Origin: Urechis unicinctus
Lineage: Eukaryota > Annelida > Polychaeta > Xenopneusta > Urechidae
DNA length: 64,000 nt
Assembly: GCA_034190875.2 (NCBI GenBank)
Contig: CM067356.1
Coordinates: forward strand, 55,116,230 to 55,180,229
Direction of reading: 5' to 3'
The notes under the pieces are model-generated. The model had not been told where the DNA came from and did not search any database. It was given only the letters and a program-made list of their open reading frames with translations. Numbering within the stretch: the stretch's first letter is position 1; every line of letters starts with the position of its first letter. This document shows, one piece after another, positions 37,427-48,940 of the stretch. A program made the position numbers and the translations under genes.

Positions 37427-39743
37427 GGAAATGAACTTACCCATTATATTAGGCATGGACTTCTTCCAATCTCAAAAAGCTACCATTTGCTTTGCTAGCA
37501 GTAAATTGAAATTGAAAAATGGGCAAGTATCTGTTAAAATGATTGGTGTGCCTGATTCGTGTGTCATGAAATCGGTTAACAATTGTATCATTCCGCCCAG
37601 AAGTGAATCACTTGTGTCTGTAGCTACAACCAACGTCACCCTACCTAACCACCCGTATCTGGTGCAGCCTTTAAAGTGCTTACCCGCCAAAACAGGCCTA
37701 GTAGGTGCTACTTCCGTTACGACAACAAACAAAGGCTTAACCAACTTAAGGCTTTTTAATCCTCACTTCAATGTCATTAACATAAAAGCTGGTCAGCGAG
37801 TAGCTTCTCTTACTAAGCTCCAAGGTGATGAAATACACGCATGGAAGTCCCAAGAGAGTATTAATAGTCTTCAATCTAGTGGGTCAGCTAGCCAATCAGA
37901 CAACAAGTTCATTGCAACGGCAAAAGCATTGGGCTTTGTGGACTCCAATCCCAACCTTACACCTGAGCAAAACAGGGAACTACTCATTTTGTTGGGAAAG
38001 AACCGAGACGTTTTCGCGGCTAATTTAAGAGAATTGGGGTCAACGCACATTCATCACCATCACATAGACACCGGTACAGCCAGTCCCATTAGATTACCCC
38101 CATACCGCGTGTGTCCTGAAAAGAAAGCAGAAATAGAAAGGCAGATAGAAGTAATGGAAGACGCGGACCTTATAGAGCAGTCAGTTTCTCCTTGGCAGGC
38201 CCCTGTCGTGCTAGTTAAGAAAAAGAGCGGAGAGTTTCGTTTCGCCGTCGACTATCGCAAATTGAATCAAGTCACCAAGCCACTCCACCAACCCTTACCC
38301 CATATTGAAGACGTATTTGACTCCATTGGCCAAAATAAGGCAACCCTATTTTCTACACTGGATTGCGCAAGTGGATTTTGGCAAATACCTCTTGACAAGA
38401 AAACGGCACATAAAACCGCGTTCGTTACCCATCAAGGTGTCTACCAATTCAAACGTCTTCCATTCGGGATGATGAATTCCCCAAGTGTTTTTGCAATGGT
38501 AATGAATCATGTTTTGCGAAACTTATCTACAAAATACGCAATGGTGTATGTAGATGACATTCTTGTGTTCAGTAATGAATTTTCCCAACATATGCAGCAT
38601 CTCGCGGACATTTTCTCTAGGTTGCGACAAGCAAACATCCGCCTCAAACCAGAGAAATGTAAATTCGCCATGCCTAAAGTTGGCTATCTTGGACACATGA
38701 TTTCCGGTTCAGGAGTAGAAATGGAAAAGGCTAAACTTGCCAAAGTCCAAAATTATCCCTGTCCGAAAAATCTCAAAGGTGTTCGTGCATTCTTAGGGTT
38801 ATGCAATTACTACAGACTGTTCGTTAAAGGCTTTGCAGACATCGCTAGACCTCTTAATGAGCTAATGAACAAGGATGTCCCATTTCGATGGACTGACAAT
38901 TGTCAAAATGCTTTTCAGACGCTGAAAAATCGACTGACTTCTGACCCAATAGTGTTGAAATTTCCTGATTATGACCGACAATTCATTTTGTACACTGACG
39001 CGTCTGATTACGCTATCGGGTACATACTCGGACAAAAAGACAGTGACGACAAGGAACACGTTATTGCGTACGCTGGTAGATCGCTCTCAAAAACGGAACA
39101 ACATTGGCCTGTCCACGAGAAGGAATGTTTGGCTGTCATTGAAGGCATACGTCATTTTCGAATGTATTTAGAAGGCCGTCAAAAGTTTTTGATCCTAACG
39201 GACCACAAAGGCCTAGAATACCTAAAAGACGCCAACGCCAAACAAAACAAATCACCTAAACTTCTCAGGTGGAGTATTGAGCTTCAGGGTTTTAATTGTG
39301 ACATTGTCTACAGGGCTGGAAAAAATAATGGAAATGCCGATGCTTTGTCCAGAATAGAACATGTTTACGACATAACTTACAAAACCCCACTTACAAAGCA
39401 GCTAGCTGCTCATAGTATCAATGCTCTATCCCACCTTGCTGACAGTCAAATTACTTACAATGAGACCGACCCCGTCACGTTGATTTGTCAACTCACCGCG
39501 GCCACTCCTAAATCCCTAGCGGATTATCAACAGCAAGATGATCATTTCGGCCCAATTTACGATTACTTGCGTAACCGAAAAATCCTTCCTGCTGACAAAC
39601 AAGAGGCTCACAGAGTAGTTGTTGAGTCGTTTGACTGTAGTTTAGAAGATGACTTACTGTATCACCATTACGCCCCAAGGGGAAAGGGTAGAAAAATCGA
39701 TCGCTTAGTCAAGCAGCTAGCAGTACCCAGCGCGCCTGCGTGA
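37363..39743 (+). CDS. pol: Gypsy-3 reverse transcriptase and RNase H
   Basis: A long frame (ATG 37395, but homology starts in the protease just upstream). Reverse transcriptase blocks are RFAVDYRKLNQVTKPLHQP, FSTLDCASGFWQIPL and catalytic YVDD at 38547-38558. RNase H has FILYTDASDYAIG at about 38981 and DHKGLEYL. The tail NGNADALSRIEHV leads to the integrase N-terminus. The frame ends at TGA 39741-39743 after a one-base break near 39733. Confidence 0.9.
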
Positions 39744-40188
39744 TGACGTATTACGTTCGTACCACGACTCGCTGGCTGGCGGCGGCCATCAAGGCGAAGA
39801 ACGTTGTTTGGAAGCTATACGGCTCAAGTATTTCTGGCCGAATATGGCATCGGACATCAAACTCTATGTTAAATCGTGCCTCGCGTGCCAACAATCGAAA
39901 CGGCATGTCCACGCTCGGCCCGCGCCCCTTCACCCTTTTCCACCCGATGAGATATTTTCAAGATGGCATATGGATATATTAGGACCTACAAGTAAAGCTC
40001 AAGATGGAAGTCAGTACATTTTGTTGTTTGTCGACTCGTTCAGTAAGTGGTGCGAGGCTTTTCCTTTGAAAACTCAAACAGCTGCGGAGATCGCGAAACA
40101 CTTGTATAATGACATCATTTGTCGGTACGGCGCCCCAAGAAAACTCGTATCTGATCGCGGCAAAAAATTTTATGTCCAATATCATTAA
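39734..40188 (+). CDS. pol: Gypsy-3 integrase, zinc region and first catalytic Asp
   Basis: One frame over, it reads SYHDSLAGGGHQGEE and SCLACQQSK, completing the HHCC zinc motif. RWHMDILGPTS carries the first Asp of the DDE triad, and LVSDRGK near 40150 the second. The frame is lost at the A6T4 run 40162-40171 and ends at TAA 40188. Confidence 0.83.
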
Positions 40189-41260
40189 GGAACTTTGCAA
40201 ACTGTTTCAAATTGTCAAAGTGGAAACCAGCAGCTACCACCCACAAAGTAACAGCACTTGTGAGCGAATGAATAGCGTCATAGGTGCCTCGTTACGAGCC
40301 TATGTGAATGAGAACCACTCTGATTGGCCAGATATACTTCCAAGTATAATGATGTCTTATAGAGCATATCCATCCACTCAGTCAACACTACAGTCCCCGT
40401 TCTTCCTCCTTTTTGGGACACAGTGTAATTTGCCAATTGATACGGCACTACTTCCCCCACTCAGTCTACCAAAATCGACTGAGCAACATATGACATCAGT
40501 CCACAACCGCCTCAAAATGGCCCGTTCATTAGTAAAGGACAATCAACTTGCTGCACAACAGAAAAGCAGAAAAAGTCACGACCGTAAAGCACGCAATCCA
40601 CCTTACCAAGTGGGACAGCGTGTGTGGCTTCATTGCCCCAAAACACCCAAAGGGATATCAGCAAAGTTAGTCAAACGATGGATCGGGCCTTTCTATATTT
40701 GTCATCAATCTGACAACCATACCTACCAATTAGCTCGTTGCGGCACACATCGACTTATGCGCTCAAGGATCCATGCTAACAGATTGAAACCTTACAATGA
40801 TCCCGCCGACAGACTCACCAACCCACAACCAAGTGATAACTTAGAAGTAAATTTGCCAAATAACATAACTCAATCACAAACTGTGACATTCCCAAAATCT
40901 CAACAAACACCCGACAACCAATCCACGCAAAACCAGTCTACAGAACACAACGCGATTGACCCAGACCTGAATGACGTAATGACTTCCCCATTATCCCAAC
41001 AGTTCAACGGAAAATCCGACATTACCTTCAATGATCCAATATTCAAACAAATAGACAAATTGCTCAGAAAACGCAAAAATAAAAACGGTCAAATCATCTA
41101 CAAGGTCAAGTGGAAAGGACCAATGGCGTCGAGCTGGGAATTAGCTTCATTTATACCTCAAAACCTTATAGAGCAATTCCATATACACAAAACGAGTCTA
41201 GGGCGAGCTAGAAAAAGAAAAAAAACCAAAGCCAGCCAAATTGTTTCTTCATTTGTCTAA
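40165..41260 (+). CDS. pol: Gypsy-3 integrase C-terminal half with chromodomain
   Basis: Resumes after the A6T4 break. The catalytic Glu lies in STCERMNSVIG (about 40255-40287). A GPF-like region follows (QRVWLHCPKTPKG, WIGPFYICHQ) and a Gln/Asn/Thr-rich linker. A terminal chromodomain spans about 41040-41180 (RKRKNKNGQIIYKVKWKGP, then SSWELASFIPQNLIEQF), and the end is basic. Chromodomains direct integration to marked chromatin in chromoviruses. The stop is followed by a run of about 28 C. Confidence 0.87.
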
Positions 41261-41642
41261 ATAACCCCTACTCCTCACCGACCCCCCCCCCCCCCCCCCC
41301 CCCCCATTTAATCTAGTTTGACATCTATTACTATACACCATAGAATCAAGCATCCTTTAATTAAAATTACTAGCAATTATGACACTTTGGTACCAGCATC
41401 CATTATATTGGTTAACACTCATGGCTTATAAATTACTGTCAAACCGTTCGTGACACCTTGTAGGTATATTATGCCTAAATTTAGAAAAAAATTTGCGCAA
41501 CCCTTTTGGTTAACAATAAACAATCGTGTCACCTACCGGTTAAATTTAGTTTGTAACATGGCTGTGAGCAATATAACTATTTGGATACGTTGCTACCATA
41601 AATCAAGTGGTTTCATTAATTGCAGGTACCTTCTCAAACGCC
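41261..41642 (+). other. Gypsy-3 pol-env spacer with presumptive splice acceptor
   Basis: Contains the poly-C run (about 41281-41306) and TTTCATTAATTGCAG ending at 41625, a good acceptor 17 nt before the env-region ATG. This fits a spliced env message. No other gene. Confidence 0.5.
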
Positions 41643-44088
41643 ATGCTAGTCAGCTTGTTCATAATGACACTTCTCCAAGTCGGTCCCGCGATGGCACGAT
41701 CCGTAGACAGTGTCCAAAGATTGAATTATGGCGTCATATTTGACAGAACAGGCGTCATGAACAACGCAGAACAGGTGTGGACGCACACCTTACACATACA
41801 ACTACATACGAAAGAATGGGCACCAACCACATATCCTTTCTGTACGACGCGAAATGCATCGTGTGACCAATTATGGAAAATCTGGTCAACGTTCACAAGC
41901 ATCCGTACGGAGGTCATGAAGCATGCACTAAATGTGACGGATGAAATCATTAACCTCATTCCGGAAGTGCGACGTGAAACAAAATCAAGAAGCCATAGAG
42001 CTATTTTAGGATTTATAGGAGATTTGTCTAAATCCCTTTTTGGAACAGCAAAATGAAAGATGTGGAATTATTGAAGGAACACATTAATGTAATGGTGACC
42101 CAAACTAATAAGCTGACGCATGCGTTTCAGAATCATGCCTCTGGGATGAGTTCGTACATGTCTATGGTGAATCATAGGTTAGATAATGCTTTTAATGTGA
42201 TAAAGCAAAATCACGACGAACTCACTCAGTTGGCTTCAGGTATCCAAAGTATAATCAAAGGTTTGCAAGATAGGGTGTTGTCAATCACAGAGTTGTGGAT
42301 GTCTTACAGTAGAAATGCCAACTTTATTAATGCACAAATTGACCAATTCAGGGATGGCATTTACGAACTGGTTCAAGGCAAACTATCCCCAAAATTAGTT
42401 ACTTTCCCTTTTTTGTCTGACTTGCTCAAACAAGTCAACAATATGGTACAACATAAACATCCCGGATTTAAAGTTCTCCACATGTTACCAACGTATTATT
42501 ATAATACACAAGATGTCCATTACGCCCGACATAATGACTCATTGTTTGTTTCAATTCGCATTCCTATAGCTTCTTCATCACATCTGTTTGATATCTACCA
42601 AATAAAAGCCATTCCTATACCTTTAAATCACACCACGGTCCATGCTTCTCTACCTAGAAACCTCCCACAATACTTGGCTGTGTCTAAATCGTCGTTATCT
42701 TACATCGAAATTTCTCTGATGGAATTGTTACAGTGTCAGGGGTCATTTTATAAAAACGTTGCCCTCATCTATTCGCCCAACGAGATCATCATACTTTGAC
42801 ATGTGCAAGCGCCCTCTTTATGGATCAAACTGACTCCATAAACAAACTGTGCAGGTTTCGCTTCATTTCTAACGGTATTATTCCTCTAATTAAAGAAATA
42901 TCATCTGGAAATATTCTTCTTAGTAATATAACATCTCTTTCCCTTACTTGTTCAGGAGCAGATACTGTAACCAAACCAGGATGTAATATTTGTATTTTGC
43001 ATATACCATGCAAATGTTCTGTCATCGCTGACAATTTTTCTTTACCTGCCCGTGTCAATAATTGCGCGAGATCCGAGAACTCTTCCCTTTACTTTCCCGT
43101 TAACCTCGCATTACTGCACAATTTCTTCTCTATGGATCAACTCTCCTTCATAAGATCAAATACAGTATTCGAAGAACCTCTAAACTTCTCTGTTCCATCT
43201 TTTAACATTTACCATCACAAATTTTCTAATGCGTCCAATACAGATGATCAGCTAAAATTAAGTCTCAGTCAGATTTCTCTGTAGGCCAAACTCAATAACA
43301 GCATCTACCAGTCATTAACGGACCCGATTTATTCCGAACAATGGCAACCTAAATCGGCTTCATCGTGGTTTACCTCCCCCCATGTCATCAGCTACGTTTC
43401 AATTGTAATTACAACCCTAAGTGTTTCCCTAACACTCCAACTTTTCTTCAAAGTCAGACAGCTCACACTAACAGTCACCGTTCTACAAACAGCAGCGCAA
43501 GTTAAAGCATTGTCCATAGGAGAGCACCAATCACTTAATTGGCAACATAATCAGATCCACCGCGCATCACTACACAACAATACATCCGAGCATGAAGCCA
43601 CACCTACTTTGATTCTCACTTACCTTTCATTTACAATTCTAATCACTATCACTTTTGTAATTACTGTTACATTTGTCTACAAGTTAGTCAACACAATAAA
43701 ATCTCACACAACTCTTCAACTCATTCTTACCAACGGCACTAGTTGTTGTTCTCTGGATTTGTTGTATCTGACCTTTTGTCCACAATACTGGAAGCTACCA
43801 GAAAAATTTGAACTGTCAGCGTTAACTTTGAGTTCGGGAACCTTCAAAGCCAATTTAAATTTAACGTGGGATAACCCGTCCATAACAAATTGTTTGACCG
43901 AAAATACCTTGACCCTTCCAAATTCCGTGACTATATCATTGCTTAAGTTACGATTAGCAAAAACAATTTTGTCATCAAATCATATTATTTATTTGCAATT
44001 TTGCAATTTTACCTTGTGCCTTCCCATCCCCCAATTCTTACTCCGATATTACCCCCGCTTCCGCGCCAGCCCTTTATCCGTTACTTAA
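41643..44088 (+). pseudogene. env: Gypsy-3 envelope-like fusion glycoprotein region (broken)
   Basis: Four open segments lie in order. 41643-42056 starts with a hydrophobic signal-like segment and ends shortly after a furin-type R-S-H-R (41988-41999) followed by AILGFIGDLSKSLFG, the fusion-peptide pattern shared by errantivirus envelopes and baculovirus F proteins. 42053-42799 overlaps by ATGA and contains a long heptad-rich helical region. 42796-43284 is Cys-rich with several N-x-S/T sites. 43285-44088 has two hydrophobic spans (about 43375-43455 and 43608-43690). Two frame changes and one TAG (43282) interrupt it, so as read it cannot encode one envelope. The role would be membrane fusion for cell-to-cell spread. 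Confidence 0.7.
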
Positions 44089-45086
44089 TCCACACTCTGA
44101 ACCAAAAAGTGATAATAAACTTAGCTGGTAATTGCTTTTATATATAGACATCTCTCTCATGTGCGCAGGTAGTTTTTAAAGCAAAACCATAGCGGTTGTA
44201 GTATTAAATGTATTACGTATTCAATGTTTCATGTACTTGATATATATTAGATCTTGACATAAGTTGTACTAATGTAAATCTTTCAACATTGTTTGCACTT
44301 CAGATATTTGCTTAAAAAGTGTATATATATATTTAGTCTTTTAGTAAATGTCCCACATTTTATGATATGTATATACATGTTGCACTTTATGTACACAACT
44401 CATTTTATTCTAAATCAATTGTATGTCTTTGTCTTATTGATTCTACTACATACTGAATGTATTCACTTAATCCTAAGTGGTTCATACAACCTAAATCTAT
44501 AATATTTAAATTACTTGTATGATTAAAGTATCATAAGATACTACGAATGTAGTAGTTAATAATATTGCTGTAAAACACAATAATGTGTAGCCTTGCATGT
44601 ACAAAATAGCTAGGGCATAGTGTACAACTGCCATAACCTCGGTACCGCGCACAACAAAATAATCTCACCAACAAAGGAAAGAAAAATTAGGACGCAGGAT
44701 CCCCTATTTAAGGACTCAAAAAAAAAAAAAAAAAAAAAAAAAAGATTATCCTCACTGTGGAACCATAACCACAAATTGTGTATGATTTGCACTATATGGA
44801 CTGATTCTACATTTAACAGCTTCATAATAATTGTATGTATATAATGTCTACCTTACCAATTAATCTCATTCTTAAATTCCTATGTTAATGAATTCTAATT
44901 ATGGAGATACATGTGTCTCATTTTCATATATATATATATTTATGTCAATTGTAGTTTTATCTTACTGCGTACACAATTTGTATATTGTTATGTCTATAAT
45001 GTAGGCTACTGGCACGCTCAAACAAACTCACACACAAATGTAAATCACAAGGACAGCGGAGTGTCCTTTTACAGAGGAAGGGCATA
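44089..45086 (+). other. Gypsy-3 3' untranslated region
   Basis: AT-rich, about 1 kb, with a 24-A run at about 44720-44743 and short TA runs. It ends in a purine tract AGAGGAAGGGC at about 45073-45083. The 44600-44740 portion ending in poly(A) could be a small retroposed insertion. No gene is supported. Confidence 0.5.
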
Positions 45087-45801
45087 TTTCACCCCCCAAC
45101 AAACGCATACATGCACGCATGCACTTGCAAAACACATACACACACCACCTCTCATCTTTCCACCCCAACCCCCCCCCCCCCCCACCCCGCAACACCCCAA
45201 AAGTTAAAGTTAGATTTACAACCTTTCGGCCACTCGAGACATGAACACTAAACCAATTTAGGCAAATGAAATTCATCCCTTTTCACTCGTACCAGATTAA
45301 TTGTTGCCCAATTTACATAAACCTTTAGAATCCCTTTTAAGTTCCGTACGGGTCAGTTTCCAAATTATATAGTCCTTAACCAAACCCAATCCTTTGATGA
45401 AAACATCCAAGTCCCGTCAATTCCCTTAACAATTAATTTAGACCCGTTTGATCTCCAATTAAAGCTCCGAATGACCCCAAGCCCCGGTTTAACCAATCAC
45501 AGCTCACCACATCAAGCCACCCGCACCTTCACTATAAATACGACAGCATCAGACACAATGACATCACAACCACAAGATATTCCTCAACTCGACATATTCA
45601 TCCCACAAGAACCCGAAGTAGAACCCGAACGTGCCAGTCAGCCGCGACCAAATAAAGAAAATAGAAATTCGTACAAAGTCTCGGGTATTATCTAGCAGGA
45701 CTTCAACCCTCAGCTACCTGCAATCACGTCGACGACCTACAAATAATCGTATCTGGTACCTCATCACATCTCGACGAAAACACAGTGACCCAACCGGTCA
45801 T
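45087..45801 (+). repeat. Gypsy-3 3' LTR (about 715 bp)
   Basis: Same as 35108-35825 except for a shorter poly-C, one extra A near 45130 and a C-to-G change near 45235. It includes the 74-codon ORF at 45471-45695 and TATAAATA near 45533. Confidence 0.88.
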
Positions 45802-46110
45802 AATTCCATGGAATTTGAAACCTCGTTAACTTTTTTACTAATTGATTTAAAAAAATGAAACATAGCTTTTTAGAATCCTCTACATTGTACATTTCTTGTG
45901 GTTTAATTTCACTATAATATTCAAAATATAAGACATGAAAAGTGTTTGTTATCCCTTACCGTAGAATTCTGGCACAAAACCGAGCAATTCCATGGAAATT
46001 GAAACCTCAATAACTTTTTTTCTAATTGACTTAAAAAAATGAAACATAGCTTTTTATAATCCTCATGAGTATACCTATGTTCATGTATAATTTCAACAAG
46101 TTACAATGAA

Positions 46111-47130
46111 TTTGAAAAAAATCACTGACAGCCCTACCTACAGATAGCCCAATATTTCAAACAAATGACAGATTGAATAGCATGGTGGGTGTTCAATAAA
46201 TGACATTTATAAAAGAACCGCATGAATAGGGGATAAGCTTTTGTCCTGTTGCTGCATATTTTTAACAGACTCTTGATATATGTTGCTTTCTAGATACTAA
46301 ATCCCCCGTGACATTCAAAACAAATTACTCTCTGACGTGCTAAAGGACGGTCCTGGACGTCATATTAGTATATCACTGTCCGACCGGGGCTAGGGTTACC
46401 TGTTTCATGTGAGTGAACAAATCCTAGATCAAGTATCTTTGGAACACCATGGGCTTTTGATCCCATATTTTTTGGCCCGGGGTAACTTTAAAAAAGGTCA
46501 CCTTATTGTGTATTGTGGATCAAATATGATTATCACAAGTTAATTTCCTTGAAACTGAAACGGTATGGTGGGATATGTTGATCTCTGCAGAAAAATATGA
46601 ACAAGGGTGCTGTACATGCCCCAGCTCAGGTAAAGCAGTCACTTCTGGATAGCAGGGGTGACCTATCCAGAGAGGAAGCTAGAGTCTTGTTAGAGCTTTG
46701 TAAAGGCCAAATATGTCAATGGTCTGAAGTGTTTTGAAAGCTGTTAAGCATATCATAAATCCAGGAAATGTCGGACCCATAAAACAGCAAGTTCGGAGGA
46801 TAGAGGAATCCCTTGGGGTTTCTGGGGGAGGTATATAAGAATTATGAGGGCATTTGACAAAATTGAATCATTCAGCAGCCCTAACCTGAGTGGGATTCAC
46901 CACTTGAATAAAATATGGTGGTGTTGGCTGTTGCCATGATTACAGTGCCCTAAATAAGGTCAAGGTTGAATATGTATGCCCTCTTCCTCCTGTTAACGTA
47001 TGCCTCGATAAGTTGACTGGTAGTTGATAAGTCAAAGGAGAACTGATGTATATGTGGATGTTGTGTACATCTTATCTACCTCTGTGTACATATATCTTAT
47101 CGTATCTGTGCTCACAGAACTGACCGAATC
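46111..47130. other. Interval without recognised gene
   Basis: No frame above 60 codons and no clear repeat. GC content is moderate. Some phrases near 46600-46870 look coding-like in short runs, but I cannot support an exon. Confidence 0.4.
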
Positions 47131-47833
47131 ATGGCTAACGCACCATCCGCTTTCCTCTGTGAACACCCTGAAATGCCGCTTCATGTGATGGTCGAACCGG
47201 CACAAAAGACTGTGAAGATGGACATCATTTTTGTGGTATTTGCACTGCTAGCTGTCAACTCCGCTGTCTGATATGCAATCAACGGACAGTTATACAGCAT
47301 CATGATACTGCTGTTGAGAGAGAAATAGCAGCCTGGGCTCTAACAGCAAATCCATGTAATCAAGATTTGATCATCTTCTACCTAAGAAGTCGTCATATTA
47401 AATGTGTCTGGTCACATTATCTCCTCTCCATGGAAATAAAACGTCTTGTCTTGAACATCAACAAATTTGAGAATTCAAGAGGAGTTGGAAAATCCAGGTA
47501 GCTTTCATAACACTCTGCATCTTTTATTGAATTCAATCCTTGCTACTCATTTGCGAACATATTCAAGCAAGCATCCATGTTTCATTCTTGTGAAACATTC
47601 ACTAAGTTACCTGGCATTTGTTGTTTTTCAGACTTGAAGAACATTGGCATTGGCTGTTTCCCTCCTCCTCCTCTCCTGTGGAAGCAGATGCTTTGAGAAA
47701 AAGAAACACGATACCTGGAGGGAGTAGATCATGTGAATTTGCAGGAGGAGAAAAAAAAAATCTGGAATCGTATAAAGAGAGCCTGCAGTATAGACAGGTG
47801 CTCAACATCTCCATTAACAATCTATCTATTTGA
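47131..47833 (+). pseudogene. Two-exon Cys/His-rich gene candidate with one frame break
   Basis: From ATG 47131 (MANAPSAFLCEHPEMPLH) the frame changes by one base at about 47183. It then reads CDGRTGTKDCEDGHHFCGIC and SCQLRCLICNQ, a dense Cys/His zinc-binding pattern (RING- or ribbon-like, not assigned), then EIAAWALTANP. At 47497 the frame meets donor GTAGCT. An acceptor TTTTTCAG ends at 47631. Joining 47497 to 47632 keeps the frame (TCC AG|A CTT GAA) into LEEHWHWLFPSSSSPVEADA, ending at TGA 47833. A matching phase across a 134-bp GT-AG intron supports a real gene. The single-base break suggests a pseudogene or an assembly error. Function unknown. Confidence 0.5.
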
Positions 47834-48189
47834 ACCCTGCTGAGGTTGATTGTTGTAATGTTTTAAACCTGTCTTCAGCAGACATTAGCTGACTATTTCT
47901 CTGGTATAGGCTATAGCAGTGTTAACCGTGTTAACTGTATATAAATGGAAACCTGTATGAACGAAAATTGTGTGAAATATTGAATTTAGGAAGCTTTGGT
48001 GGGAGTGAGGAAGTCTCCATTCTGTACAGTTATTTTTCGTACTTAGGTGTCTGTTAAGAGATGTTTATTTGAGGTGTTTTTTGTGTGTTGTTGTTTAAGG
48101 ATGGGCGCTAAAAGTCATTGCTACACTGAGACCTTGCTTACCTGAGATTCCCTATCGGGTTGTGATACAGGATGCTGCCTGAATTTGTA
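47834..48189. other. Interval with repeat fragment shared with 10843-10935
   Basis: 48100-48185 (GGATGGGCGC... CTTGCTTACCTGAGATT... GGTTGTGATACAGGATGCTG) matches 10843-10935. It directly precedes LINE copy 1 and may be part of that LINE's 5' sequence or an independent repeat. Confidence 0.5.
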
Positions 48190-48940
48190 GAGTTTACCCA
48201 CTGGTGTTGGTGTTGGTCTTGACGTTCTCAAGAACTCCGGCAAGTTCCCCTGTGCTGTTTGTCGAAGTGGTGTTGGCGTGAACTCCATCATGTGCTCACC
48301 GTGCAGGCTCTAGGTTCACAAGAAGTGTAGCGGCACCACTGGGCCACTGGCAGCTGACCCAGTCTATGTCTGTCCGAGATGTCAGGGTAAGGCTCGCCCC
48401 ATCGATGGCAGACCAGTGACCCAGGTGGACATCAACGGAACCATGCTCGATGTGGAGGCCTCTTTCTGCTACCTGGGCGACATGTTGTGTGCCGGTGGGG
48501 GCTGTGATAGTGCCATTGCAGCCAGGTGTTGTGTGGCCTGGGGAAAGTTCAGGAAATGCGTCCGACCTTCAGCGGCTCCGCTTAACGACCGCTCCATGAT
48601 TCGTTGGATTTGTGGCACCAATGACCAAGAAGAAACTCTGTCGGCTACACTTCTCCAGAAACTTGGCATTGATGACATCACAGCAGTCCTGCGCAGCCGG
48701 CGCCTCAGATGGTCTGGACATGTACAGCGTGCCACGTCCTGTATCTAATCTGTCACAGATTTATATAGGAAGGCCTAGGAAGACGTGGCTGGAATGTGTC
48801 AAGAAAGATGTTAGTGAATGTGGCCTGTCTGGCTTTGATCCGCAAGACAGAGGCGCATGGAAAGCTGGCGTGCAACGTTGTCTGGTGTTGCCAACCCCAT
48901 TGAATGAGACAAGGGCAGCAGCCTAAATACAAATATGGAT
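48190..48940 (+). mobile_element. LINE copy 1, 5'-truncated 3' fragment
   Basis: Encodes the C-terminal part of an APE-type LINE ORF2. Cys-rich PHD-like remains at 48240-48390 are near-identical to 53394-53560. A frame at 48416-48748 has FCYLGDMLCAGGGCDSAIA, RSMIRWICGTNDQEE and RRLRWSGHVQR. IGRPRKTWLECVKKDVSE is at about 48763. An in-frame deletion follows GKFRKC. It ends with CCTAAATACAAATATGGATA and a short GGAT repeat, matching the 3' end of copy 2. Confidence 0.75.

Larger units (their letters stand above)
35108..45801 (+). mobile_element. Gypsy-3: Ty3/gypsy endogenous-retrovirus-like element with env and chromodomain, 10.7 kb
   Basis: LTRs of about 718 and 715 bp differ by a few bases and by poly-C length. 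AATTC flanks both sides (35103-35107 and 45802-45806), and the 183-bp host repeat is restored on excision. Order: gag, protease, RT, RNase H, integrase with C-terminal chromodomain, then a spliced-type envelope glycoprotein region with two membrane spans. TTGGTGGAGAATTC just after the left LTR is the presumptive primer site. AGAGGAAGGGC before the right LTR is the polypurine tract. LTR ends lack TG...CA, so the exact borders carry a few bases of uncertainty. At least six frame breaks or stops occur. Confidence 0.9.
34873..46110 (+). repeat. 183-bp repeat, about 2.5 copies, split by Gypsy-3
   Basis: Copies start with AATTCCATG at 34921, at 35103 (continuing at 45802 after Gypsy-3) and at 45986. 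Shared blocks are TTGATTTAAAAAAATGAAAC, ATATTCAAAATATAAGACAT and GAATTCTGGCACAAAACCG. Excising Gypsy-3 with one AATTC gives periods of 182 and 184 bp. Confidence 0.85.

Noticed and set aside
44600-44743. Processed pseudogene or SINE ending in A24
   Set aside because: Only about 120 bp precede the A run, with no recognisable gene or target duplication. Not enough to call.
48100-48185. tRNA-derived SINE or tRNA gene
   Set aside because: GGTTGTGATACAGG is B-box-like only superficially; no cloverleaf or A box at the right spacing was seen.
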